Shown here: piece after piece, positions 45,670-56,354 of the stretch
Layout: the number at the start of each line of letters is the position of its first letter
Numbering within the stretch: the stretch's first letter is position 1
Assembly: GCF_001632365.1 (NCBI RefSeq)
Contig: NW_024468550.1
Coordinates: 62,001-126,000 of the forward strand
Length of the DNA: 64,000 nucleotides
Reading direction: 5' to 3'
From: Laetiporus sulphureus 93-53
Lineage: Eukaryota > Basidiomycota > Agaricomycetes > Polyporales > Laetiporaceae
Program-made: the position numbers and the translations under genes
The notes under the pieces: generated by a model
What the model saw: the letters and a program-made list of their open reading frames with translations, nothing else
Told to the model about the DNA's origin: nothing
The model's database searches: none

Positions 45670-47397
45670 TCATATTGCCCTGCCCGGCAGGGAATACTCG
45701 GATATAGAGCGATAGTCTGGCGGCGTGTCTCTGAATGGGTCCACGCTGTCCGCGAGCGATCCCCGCCTTGGGATCTGGTCAGAATACAGGCTGGACGACG
45801 CCCTGGATGACCGGTTCGTCGCGAACGCAGCCTCGGGGGCGCGTTCCGGCGCCAATAGCGACGTCGAGCTGCGCAGGTTCTGCCAAGACCGCGATTGCGG
45901 CGTCGCCAAGGGGATCGTCGACGACAGCGAGTGTGATTGAGGCGAGCCCGCCAGCGGCTCCGCACTCTGAAGGGCGTCGGACGCGGTGACGCTCGAGCGC
46001 ACAAGCGGCGAGCGTTCGCGCTCGAACATCGCCCACGATCGGGGCATTGCGTCGACGGAGAGCGTGGAGCGCGTGGCCTTGGGCGGGGGAGGGCGCGCGA
46101 GCGTGAGTGCTGTATCGACGCTGGGACTCGAGTAGTGCGACATGCCGCGGAATGCGTCGGCAGCGGTGCGCACGGACTCGATGCCGCCCGCGCTGTCGAA
46201 TGGGTCCGCGCCGATCCCGAGCACGGAGCCCTGGCTGCTGAAATGCTGCTGCGTGCGCATGCGCCCGAGCGCCTCGGCGCGCATGCGCCGGCTCCTCCAG
46301 CGTACGAAGTAGAGCAGGGCGACGGAGAGACAGAGCGCGCCGATGATGCTGCCGACGGCCGCGCCTGCGATCGTGGCGCGTCTGAGCCCTGCGCTGCTGA
46401 GCGATGCATCAGCGATCGTGATGTTGTTGCCGCGATCGGCATACTCGGATACCTACCTGCTGTTTGCTCCTACGCTCGAGGAGTTCGCCGTGCCTCCTGC
46501 ATAGAGCGAGGTCGAGGAAGTAGATGATGCACTTGATGTGCTCGGTATCGCGATGGTCAGAGAGATTATCGAAGATGGCGGATCGGTCTCGGTCGACGTG
46601 TTCAGACCAATGGCACCCGAATCATCACTGTTACATATAATGTTCAGTCTGATGTGATGGATCGGGTGCGTCTCGGCTAACGTACCTTGATGAAATGGAA
46701 GATGTGGCAGGGCCTCCAGTGGACGTCGGCGACTGAGTCGAGAGCGGAAGACTTTCCTGCACAGGCTCTGTTGATGTAGCAACGGATGTTTCAGTGCTGA
46801 ACGCAGTCGAAGTAGATGTGCTCGGTGCTAGGACAAAAGCCGTGCTCGAGGGTGTCGGGGAGCCGGTTGGTGTAAAGGTACTAGACGGGAAAATAGAGAT
46901 GCTGAAGGAACCAGATGAAGGAGGCGGAGGTGGTGGTGGGGCGTTGCTGGAACTGACGCTGTTAAGGGGCAGTGTTAAAGCAGCTCGGACGGGAAAGCGT
47001 ACCACTTACATAGCAGAGGAGCTGAACGTATCTGATGTGACAAAGCTTGTAACTTCCGAAGTACTGAGGCAGGCTTAGTGGGAACGCAGTCATTGCCGTT
47101 GCATTAAACTTACGGAGATGCAAGAGAGGCCGTTGTAGAAGAGGAGGACGACGTGGGATCGGTAAAAACCAGCGCAGGCGAGTCACTCGAAGTGGATGTA
47201 CTCATGTTGCTGGTCGTAGAGGGGAGGTTTGAGGAGGCTAGATCGCTGGTAACCGAGGGTACGGAGGCGTCAAAGCAGAGTGAGACCGTCGCAGTATATG
47301 CACTTTCGCTCGCTGCCGCTGAGCTTGACGATGCAGAGAGACTGTAAAAAGCCGAGCCAGAGATACAAGGGCTGCCTGACGCCGACACAGAGGCCAT
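45670..47397 (-). CDS. Ser/Thr-rich single-pass membrane protein (N-terminus uncertain)
   Basis: Exons 47397-47114, 47063-47010, 46958-46686, 46627-46457 and 46393-45670 join in phase; 501 residues from the ATG at 47397. The extracellular-type part is almost all Ser, Thr, Pro and Ala, with a PPPPPPP run, and would be heavily O-mannosylated. The last exon gives LRRATIAGAAVGSIIGALCL followed by SVALLYFVRWRSRRMR, a transmembrane helix with a positive stop. A 200-residue cytosolic tail rich in Ser and Pro then ends SEYSLPGRAI. The layout is that of Mid2/Wsc-like wall sensors of basidiomycetes. No signal peptide is present after the chosen ATG. A preceding exon ending near 47460 is likely but its phase could not be fixed. 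The role in wall sensing is inferred from architecture only. Confidence 0.7.
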
Positions 47398-48307
47398 ACA
47401 AGGGGTTCAGCCCGGAAGAAAGGAATGGCAGGATACAAGTCCGAGCTGGCACTCGGTGAGCCGAAAAGCTCGCCAGGAGCGATCAGCTGCAATATATCCA
47501 CCAGGCGCAGGCTCAAAGCCGAAGAGAAAATCTAGACGATGTGGTGGAGAAGAAGAACTCAGACAAGAGAAAGCAGCATCGCAACAGCTGGACAGAGTCA
47601 GAACTGGCAGTGCTTCATGGTGATCTGGAGGAGAGAGATCCCGTCTCATTCACGGTCCTTGGGATCACGTTGTCGCGATCAAAAAGAGCTGGACAATGCC
47701 GGCCGCAGCAGATCCGCGCAATTATGCAGATTCAGTCAGGGGAGCCCGCCGTCTCAGGGCGAACGATTGCAGAGAGCCGAGGGCTAAGCGAACGAGTCCG
47801 CGAACGGCAAGCGAGCAAAGCGTTGTGGCAGCGGCGGATGAGCGCCGCGGCGGCGAGCGGAAACGACGTTCGCACCCATTGAGACAAGGCGACGTCGACC
47901 CCTGATGTTGGGAAGAAGAAACAAGCTCGCAACGGAGATTGGAACAACAAGACAAGAGACAGGATAAAAGCGGGGGGCTGCGGGCTCGGACGATACCATG
48001 GGTAAGGGACAGTTTATCAGCAATGGCTCTAGATTCACTTTCGTGCCACTTTCACTGCCAGTCTTGTGCGAGCTTTGTATTCAAGAAACACCACAATACG
48101 ACAAAACTTCTGCTTGTGTGAGACCGAGTAGCCGAGTCAATAAATACGTCGAGCAACTACCACACTAGCGACGGGCAGGACCTGCCCACCACCATTACGA
48201 AAAGCACCGGCACGCCAGGGGACGGGATATAAATAACAGCAACGACAAGTTAGCATAGCTCAGTTGGAAAACAAACGCGGTCGAGACATAGTGGGCAGAT
48301 GAGGCGA
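47398..48307. other. Intergenic, probable missing 5' exon region of the membrane-protein gene
   Basis: A minus-strand open stretch near 47407-47520 may include the signal-peptide exon of the gene to the left. A plus-strand 113-codon frame at 47541-47882 has no splice or family support. Right end is the 3' flank of the CRIB gene. Confidence 0.35.
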
Positions 48308-49327
48308 TCAGGAATGTGCGCGGATGGCAGCGATCTCGTCTTCGCTGAAACCCATCTCGCTCAGGCGGGCATGCAACGATGGAGGAATCCCTCGCGGGAT
48401 GCCATCTAGTCTACACGTAAAGTCAGTACCGTGGCAACGTTAATCAGATAGGTGATTGACGGACCCAACATGGACGTGAATTTGGTGCTACGAACAGAGT
48501 GAGACATGATAGGGAATGAATGTGGGCTTTCCGTACCTTGAAGTTCCACGGAAGAGTAATGCTCGGGTCGCCCTTCAAAAGTGCCGCGGGCGCTTTGGAC
48601 ATTGTCATCGCCCAGGCCGGGGGCAAGCCGTTGTAACTGCAAATAGTCAGGCCTCCGAAACGCACGATTCAGCGGGGCCGGCGTACTGCTCGTCTACGTG
48701 CATGTTGTGCTGGAATGGACCGATTAGCACGCGACATGCGAGTATAACCGCGGAGCGTACCTGCACATTCCAAGGACCCGAGATCTGCGGCTCCTCAGTG
48801 CCGTCACCAGATACCGTGTTCCGACGCTGGCACCACAGAGGCTTCACTAATGGCAAGCATGCGTCCACCCTCGTACTCTCCCGCTCAAGCGCCGCTAGGG
48901 AATGCCTGTTCTTCTCGGGCTTACTTGCAGACTTACCGTCTTCGGCAAGCTGTGCAGACCATGACGCCGGCAGCCCATTCATACTTGTATCGGCGCCCGT
49001 GAGCAAAAGCGCAACAGCTCAGCCGTCAACGAGATACCCACTGCTCGTCCACATGCATGGTGTGCTGCAGAGCCTATGTTTAGAGCGCACGCACATGGCG
49101 GACCTAGTCTCTCATACCTGGAAGTTCCATGGAAACGAGATTGACGGATCGCCGTCGATGCTGAGCGACTTTGGGCGGACCAACGGCTTGATGTGATCAC
49201 GGAGACTGGAGGCTCGGCGGACACCCTTGCCTGGGAGCATGGACTCTGTCGTCGGCGAAGAGGGTTGTGGGTTGTCGAAGGTCCAGAATCCGGATACTCT
49301 CCTCTTCCTCATGAAGAGAGTCGTCAT
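48308..49327 (-). CDS. Triple-CRIB protein (PAK-derived, no kinase domain)
   Basis: Eight exons in phase: 49327-49118, 49064-49042, 48983-48937, 48846-48761, 48709-48687, 48636-48537, 48487-48465 and 48410-48308. They encode 204 residues. Three CRIB-like motifs occur: ISFPWNFQ-HTMHVDE, ISGPWNVQ-HNMHVDE and ITLPWNFK-HQIHVHVG (consensus ISxPxxFxHxxHVG). Each is split by an intron exactly before the first His. The second half of each lies in a 23-nt exon. After each comes NGLPASWSAQLAE, YNGLPPAWAM or GIPPSLHARLSEMG, like the segment following CRIB in the PAK gene 3.9 kb away. The final module also keeps FSEDEIAAI. Expected to bind GTP-loaded Cdc42/Rac at membranes with no catalytic output, as a decoy or scaffold. 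The start codon (MTTLFMRKRR) is the first good ATG; an upstream exon is possible. Confidence 0.78.
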
Positions 49328-49731
49328 CTCTGCCCGGGTTGGCAGCCGCAGAGCCCCTTGACGACGCCGGCGCTGTCGACTGGCGGTGCAATTGTCTTGG
49401 TCTCTGAAGTGGTCGGGGCGGTCAACTGCCACTCGCAGACAATGTGGGCTCGCAGCACAGCAAAGGTGAGAGACGGAAGAGGCGCGAATCCAAATCTGAA
49501 TGCATCCGCGCTATGACTGATGAGCGTCCCATGCCAGCGACCGTGTGAGACGAATCTGATGTGAGGATGCGTGGCACGATCACGTGTTCACATGTCGCGA
49601 CGGCACGGGCCAAATAACACGTCAATAACGCGCAGGAAATTACCTAATCCTTGGTGACGCCCCAGCGCGCGCGTTCGTGGCTGATTGCTCTTCCCCTTTC
49701 CCTCCATCTCCTCCCGCACTCTTCCTCGACC
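49328..49731. promoter_or_regulatory. Divergent promoter region
   Basis: 404 nt between the start codons of the triple-CRIB gene (minus) and the second Cdc20-like gene (plus). An acceptor-like TTCAG at about 49398 on the minus strand suggests the CRIB gene may have a spliced leader here. A gatcacgtgttcacatg motif lies near 49578. Confidence 0.4.
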
Positions 49732-51506
49732 ATGTCTGTGCCGTTCCCCCCTTCTCCAGAGAGCAGGTCAGCGCATTGTTTTGTATTTTCGTCGTCGCCA
49801 CGATTCTGACGATGCTATCAGCCTCGGCAACTCGAGCGTCGACAGCTCGGGCATCACCACCCGCGCACAGCATCGCAAACGCGTCCTCTCAGGCGCCGAC
49901 GAGGAGCCAGCGGTGCCGCAGCGGCCCTGGAAGATCTCGAGAGTAAAGTCGTGGTATCTGCAGCGCGAGCGGAGCATATCGCACGATCTGAGCGTCAGTT
50001 GTCGTGCGACTTATCGGATCCAATTGTGTGGCCCCTGACGCGCGTCCGTTCCGTGCCCTAGTACGACCGCATGCCCAGCGTTTCGCGCGAAGATGGCGAC
50101 TACGACGGAGACTATTTCTCGTCGGAGCTGCCACCGGCTACGCCGCGGTCGCGTTTCGTCAGCCCAGCCCCCTCTGAGCGGTCGCTGTCGCGGCGGCCGT
50201 CGATTTCCGGCTTGTCCGAGGGTATGGGTCTCATGCGGACCCTGTCGTCCAGCTCGCTCTCCGACCTTCGCTCCCCAGTCGTTCAGCCCCCAGTGCCTGA
50301 ATCCGCCTCCAACCATCTCCGCAGCGGCAAATTCGTCATCGACTTTTCTGTCAGCGATGAGGTGCTCAAGGCCGGCGCTTATCCCGTGAGCTGGTCAGAG
50401 AACAACTACATGGTGTTTGGCCGTGGCAACCGTGTGCACTACAAAAATTTTTCCGCCAATGAGGAGATCAGTCAGGTCTGCAAAGTCCCCGAAGGGCTGG
50501 GAAATCTGCGAGCAGTGCAATGTGGTGGGAAGGACCAGAGGAATAATGTTGCAATCATCACCATGAAGGGGATCATTCAAATATGGGACCTGTCAACAAA
50601 GAAAATGACGCTCAGCTGGCCGACGAAGAGGACCCCTACCGTCATGCATTGGAATGGACCCATTCTCTCGGTGGGAGGAGAGCGTGGATCGATCCGCCAC
50701 TTCGACACTCGCATTCATGAAGCAAGAAAACCCGTGAACCCGGTACATAAAGTGACGCGTCACCAGTTAAAGATCTCTAGCCTCTTGTGGAATCCCGACG
50801 GGGGCTTTTTCGCTAGTGGTGACGAAGGCGGGACCGTGCACGTCTGGGACTCAAGGCAGAAAGCCCCGTTGGAAGTGGGGGAGCTGGTCCAGCGGCGTAG
50901 GAAGATGCAGCATGTGGGCGCAGTCACGGTACGTTGCCTGAACATATGTGTCGGTGGATGGGTCCCTAATATTACGCCTCCCTCTTTTCGTTGTGTCGCC
51001 GATAGGCTCTCGCTTGGTGCCCGTGGCAGTCGAAGCTTCTGGCCAGCGGCGACTCAGCTCCTGATGCCACGGGGACCATCTGTGTCTGGAACATCAACAA
51101 CACGTCCTCATCGCAGCCCAACTACCCGATGAAGCTCGAGCTCGACGCCCAAGTTACGTCTTTGCATTTTTCCGCCCACTGCAAGGAGCTGCTCAGCACG
51201 CACGGTCCGGGAAAGTCCACGCCCGCGCCGCCGCCGTCTGTCCAGCTCGACTCACACTCGTTCCCGAACGAGACTATGCCATCGCGCATTGCCAACTCCG
51301 TCGTCGTCCACGCGATCCCATCGCTGCGGCAGGTCGTCAAGCTCGAGGCCGCCAAGGTCAATATCGCCGGCAGCGTGATGAGCCCGAACGGCCAGCGGAT
51401 CGTGCTCGCCATCCCGGAGGAGTCCAAGCTGAAGGTGTGGGACGTGTGGGGGAAGGTGAAGGAATTGAAAAGAACCTCGAGCTCACTGACTCTCCAAATC
51501 AGATGA
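49732..51506 (+). CDS. Cdc20/Fizzy-like WD40 protein, copy 2 (C-box degenerate)
   Basis: Exons 49732-49766, 49822-49993, 50062-50928 and 51006-51506 join in phase; 524 residues starting MSVPFPPSPESS. The N-terminal 150 residues are Ser/Arg-rich, with YDRMPS where a C-box might be, and no DRFIP. WD-type repeats follow: YPVSWSENNYMVFGRGNRVH, IIQIWDLS, GSIRHFDTR, GGTVHVWDSR, and ALAWCPWQSKLLASGD at the start of the last exon. The protein ends LQIR, an IR tail for APC/C docking. The last intron falls immediately before ALAWCPW, exactly as in the copy at 32442-34063, which supports common descent. The repeats keep fewer Trp-Asp pairs than a typical Cdc20. Probably a specialised APC/C activator; a role in meiosis or spore formation is a guess. 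Confidence 0.75.
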
Positions 51507-52013
51507 TACCCGGCTCTATGCACATAACAGACCAGGTTTTGGTAGGTCAATTTAATGTTTTCAAGCGTCCGGTCAGAACCATGCATGCCTCTTGTTCTGT
51601 AACACTATGATAGTTCGTTCTCACATACAACGGCTGACTATCCTTATGCCACTCTTATCACTTAATCAAGAACCCTGTGCCCTTCCCACAATTCTCTACG
51701 ACGGCCTCTCTGATAGTTATCTGGTTTTTGTCGAACCTCACGATACTGTCCCCCCTACATCGTCGCCGTCGAGGACAACCTATTTTGCCTTCACGCTTGT
51801 AGGGATTTCACTCCAATGTTCGTAGCACCTTATCCGCCGAGGAAAAAATGGAATTGTGTTTCCCATCATTATTGTGCGCGAGAGCGAGTCATGAGCAGTG
51901 AGATGCAATGGACAGCGTAACCAGAACGTAGATGTGCTGTATAGTAAAACCATAGAAAGCATGTCCGATGAAGCATGACGACCAATGCACAAAGCGGGTA
52001 TATGAGATATAGA
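51507..52013. other. Intergenic between convergent genes
   Basis: 3' flanks of the Cdc20-like gene and the PAK kinase gene. No other feature seen. Confidence 0.5.
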
Positions 52014-55000
52014 TTAAGACATAGAGATGGTCCCATTCGAACCGACACTTTGACGCCGGAACGTTCGCTCCTCAATGGATCTACATTCGGCGAGCAGCTT
52101 GACGATGGCTGGCCGGCCGCTCGCACTGCGGATGAATGGAGTCTATAAGAGGATCGCATTAAAATCTGAACCGGCATTATACAAGGAGGCGAAACAAACC
52201 TTCAGCAGTTCATCTGGATCTGGTCGTGACAAGCTTGGCCGCGAACATAGATGCAAGAAATCGTGGAAAGATCGTGAATAAATTTCGGGTTGATTAAGTG
52301 GTGGCCAACGGTCAGCAGCTTGACTCGCGTCAGTGATGTCGGAGAAGGGAGGCTCGGTTTGCGCCAGCTCCCAAACGGTGGCGCCCAGCGACCATACGTC
52401 AACTTTCAAAGCATTATACGGACATCTGTCGAGCATAATTCAGCAAGGCCTCATACGGGGCAGCTACGGACTGCACGCACCTTCTCATCTCAGGAGCCTA
52501 AGGGTCGAATGAAGATGGTCAGCACACACTCAGCTTAAGATTGCGCATGACGCACCTGGAAATAAATAACGCCTACTGCATCGGTACATAATGGCTCCTC
52601 CGGGGAGACTCGGACGGCATTCGAGAAATCGGCTATAGAAGAACAATATCAGCTCAGCGACGATGAAACAATCAAACGAGTTGATGCACCAAGCTTGACA
52701 ACACCCGCACTGTTCACCAACAGATTATCTGACCTCAAATCTCGATGTGCTATACCTAATCTCTGCAGATAACTTAGAGCATGCAAAACCTGCGCACGAG
52801 TGAGCCGCAAATTCTTCAACACCATGAGCAAACCGTCCACTTACATCGCTCGCGAACTGGGCTATCGGCTTCTCATGCACGACGATGCCCCCCTCCACCA
52901 ATATAAGGATGTCCGCCAAACTCCGCTCCATCAGCTCCATCTTCATCCATAGTGCATCCTCCACAATGTCCACGAGCACCTCGTCCATCGTTAGCACATT
53001 CGGATGTCGTACATCCCGCATCAGCCTCAGCTCCCTCCGAAGATCAAGCAACTTCGGCGAGCCGCTCGGCAGCAGAGGCACGTTCTTGATAGCGACATAG
53101 GTTGCATTCGCATCCGCCTCCTCCGATCCCTTCGCTTTCCCCTTCGCAGGCGCCAGGACTCGTGCCGCATACACACTCCCGCTATCTCCCTCCCCCACCT
53201 CTCTCAGGTCCCCATACAGCGCGCGGGGATCCACCGTCTCGTCAATAAACTCCGACAGCGGCGCCACCACTTCGGAGACCCATCCAGGATACCGCGGTGC
53301 AGGCGTCGAGGGAGATTGGCTGGGAGAGATTGACGGCTCGTAGAGCACACCTGTTGCAATAATGTCGTCAATGAGGACAGATGGACGTTGTAATACCCCC
53401 AAGTCCAAATCCAGATCGATATCGAGGTCGAGCTGGATTTCCGGAAGCGGGCTCTTTCCCTTGTCCAGCCGCGCAGGGCTGACACGTTCATGGTCGTTCT
53501 CCGCTGACGCGAACGTTGTTGAGATGCGCGGAGACGGCGCCGGAGACACCTTGGTATACGCGGAGCTTGGCGTTGACCCAGACCCAAACGCAGTCGTCGA
53601 CACGCTCGAACCGCTCGACCGTGATGCCGAGCTCACAGTTGATTGAGAGCGGTGACTAGCACTATCCGCCTTATCTGCCATCGGAAGCGTCGAGTTGATC
53701 AGAAACGCAGATTGCCTCTGCCCACCCTCCTCCCCAGTCTTCTTCGTAGGCGACGCGACGATATTGCCCCGCGCGCTACGCGCGATTGACCCCTGAACGA
53801 TGGTCGCCGGGACTACGGTCATCGTCGACAAATCCGAATCGCGGTTCTCCTTGTCCCGTCTGCGCACCTGCAATGTGCCGTCCTCCTCCTCGGATCCGAT
53901 CCCGTTGTCACTGGCACTATCATCGAAGCGAGTTGGAGTACGGGGATGAAGAAGATGCGGTTCCGGGTACTCGTGCTCTGGTGTCCGTGGCATCCAGGAC
54001 GACGCGCTCGTCGAGGTTGTCGTTAGAGCAGATGAAGACTGAGGCTTCGGCAGCGACTCGACGCTGGTGCTTGATCCCGCGCTCGGTGCTGGACGCACCA
54101 TGTCCATAACCTCCTGCCACAGCGGGCTCGACTTGTTGGCTGACGGTGGTGGTGAGTTCTGCGCCGACGATGATGATGGGGAGGCTCGTGGTGGCAACTC
54201 ATACAGGGGTATAGGCTTTTGCGGAGGTAAATTACGATGCGTGGATGACGTACGTGAGTGCGACCTCGCGCGTAGACGCACAGATGCTGGCGTGCGACTC
54301 GGTGCACTAGCAGATTGTGAAGTGGAGTGAGGTAATCTTGGTCTTGCAGCAGGAACGTCGGGTGAAGAACTCTCAGGTGGAATGATTGAGAACAAAGATT
54401 CAGACCAACTAGATAGATCGCCCAGACCGTCCCTTTGTAGCGACAACCTCGGTGCTGCCCTCGATGAGGAGGACGAAGAGGAAGAAGGCCCTGCCACAGC
54501 TGAAGTACTACCTCCCACAGCCATCCGTATTGCTGCCTTCTCGTCAAGAGGGAGCCCAGAGGATCCCTGCGCTCGCAATCCTTCATTCACATCCTGCAGT
54601 GGCGCACCTTGCTTCGGAGACGTGTACGCCGGCGGTGGCGATGGCAACGAGCCATAAGACTCGTTCACAACGTGGTACGCACGCCTTGGGGGCGTGTTGG
54701 GAACTGGATCCTTCGTGGAAACTGAAACTGAACTCGACGACGACGACGATTCCGTTAAGACAGGCACAGGCACCAGCCGCATTGGCGGTGATAATGAGCG
54801 CGCGAACCGCGCGGCAGACCTGCTCTCCGCATCGGATGTCACCAGCTCTGAGGTTGAGGATGCTGCACGCGACGAATTGCGATAGTGTGAGCGCGATGCA
54901 GACGTACCGGATGAAAGCGACGTTTGAGACATCGATGCGGCCGACATCCCGCGATAAATCGCGGACGGTGGATTGCTGGCAAGTATTGTGTTACGGTCAC

Positions 55001-55726
55001 TGTTGGCAAGTATTGTGTTACGATCATTGTTGAAAGAATAGATCGACTTGACATTCGTCCGCGTCGCCGCTCGACGCGCCTGTATTGTGGCTATCTCCTC
55101 TTCGTTTAGCCCCATTTCCGCGAGTCGTGCTGACCACGTCGGCGGCATGCCGTTGCAACTTCGATCGAGTCAGCACCTCTGCTGCGTATATCTAATCTAT
55201 CCCAACTCACTTTTCGTCGACATGCAAGTTATGCTGTAGACTGCTGGTGAGACAAGCGGTTGTTGGAAAGCGAGCATCGTACCTGGAAGTTCCACGGGAG
55301 CGAGATGGATGGATCGTCCGCTGGTTCGGGAGGTTGTAGGTCCATAGGATCCGTCTCTGGAGACTTGGGTGTCTTTGGCCGCCGTCCAAAGCTGGACAGT
55401 TTCTGAAGGCTCTTCCTGAGTCCTGCAGGTTCCGGAGATACAGCAGACGAGGATGAAGTGGTGGACATGGTCATGCGACTCGGCGCGTGCGACGGAGATG
55501 GCGATGGGCTGCGAGGATACTTGGAGTACTGGGAGTACAAAGGAGCCTGCTGCGGAGAAGTTAACAAGTCCTGGGGTAAGGAATGATTGAGCGAAGGAAG
55601 GGATGGATTGCAGGCGTAGAGCGGGTCCTTGGGCGGTGGAGGGGGCGGCTTGGCGCTTGGGGAGAACTTGAATACGTTGAAGGAGGAAAAGCGAGAGTTC
55701 TGGCGGCTGCTGGACGCTGTTGCCAT
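52014..55726 (-). CDS. PAK/STE20-family protein kinase with CRIB domain and DFS motif
   Basis: Exons 55726-55283, 55233-55211, 55158-52845, 52789-52690, 52632-52556, 52497-52481, 52425-52200 and 52142-52014 give 1109 residues. CRIB is at about 142-156: ISLPWNFQ-HNLHVDE, followed by GMPPTWSARLAEMGLNEEEI. A 600-residue Ser-rich linker leads to a C-terminal kinase domain. It has the Gly loop VGEGDSGSVY from 810, catalytic Lys 847 (YVAIKNV), HRDLRSDNLL at 942-951, APE at 987-989 and DVWSLGATVWELA. At 962-964 the metal-binding motif reads Asp-Phe-Ser, not DFG. No PH domain was seen, so it is closer to Ste20 than Cla4 in layout. Expected to be a Cdc42/Rac effector in polarity and MAP-kinase signalling. 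A 23-nt exon holds the second half of CRIB, as in the triple-CRIB gene. Activity should be tested because of the DFS change. Confidence 0.87.
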
Positions 55727-56354
55727 CGTCGTCGGCGATGAGCTCGCGCGCGCTGGAGCGCTATGAAATGAGCGACTAGCTGTCTCGCTTTGTTTCGCGG
55801 CGCTGTGTTGTAGTGTTCACGCTCCGAAAGCGCTAACGGTCAGCGGAGTTCAAATGTCCACTGACTCAGCCTACCCAGGATCCTGTCAAGTGTTTCAGAG
55901 TGCTTTTAACGCATACAATTCCGGGCAAGTTCCCCGCGTAATGTCGATTCGAGCACTGCTTCTACGCTTATTCTGATACGGTTCGGCAAAAGCGATGCAT
56001 TTCCACCATGTGCCAACAGCCAAGAGCCGTACAACGTCGCCCGCTCGAAAATAGCGGTGATATCGACCAGTGCTGAGGAGTGGTCCGAAGCAAGAACGAA
56101 AGTCATCCTCGAGGAATAGTTGTAAACCTCCACGGATTTTTTTAAGCAGACATAAGAAACGGAATGAGAAAGGCTTAAGCTTGCCAAACTGAGGAGAGGG
56201 CGTACCATATCAGGCAATTACACCGTTGTGGCCCCGCAACATCAATTGACGCTGCGCATCTGCGACAACGTTCGATTCATGCGAATTCCAGAGTGATATA
56301 TTACATAATTTATCCGCGCTCAAATTGAATTTGTCGGAGACGTTAATAATCACT
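55727..56354. other. Intergenic between co-oriented genes
   Basis: Promoter of the PAK gene and 3' flank of the LHS1-type gene. No supported feature. Confidence 0.5.

Noticed and set aside
45937..46527. A 196-codon plus-strand frame opposite the membrane-protein gene
   Set aside because: It overlaps the transmembrane and tail exon of the minus-strand gene, whose frame is supported by motif and phase.
47541..47905. A 113-codon plus-strand frame starting MVEKKNSDKRKQ
   Set aside because: Highly charged and at first sight DNA-binding-like, but there is no recognised domain, no splice support and no promoter. It lies where the 5' exon of the minus-strand membrane protein is expected.
54958..55026. 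Short repeat tattgtgttacg(g/a)tcaytgttg in the PAK gene as a regulatory repeat
   Set aside because: It is an in-frame duplication of eight codons (reading about NDRNTILA then SDRNTILA) in the disordered linker of the kinase.
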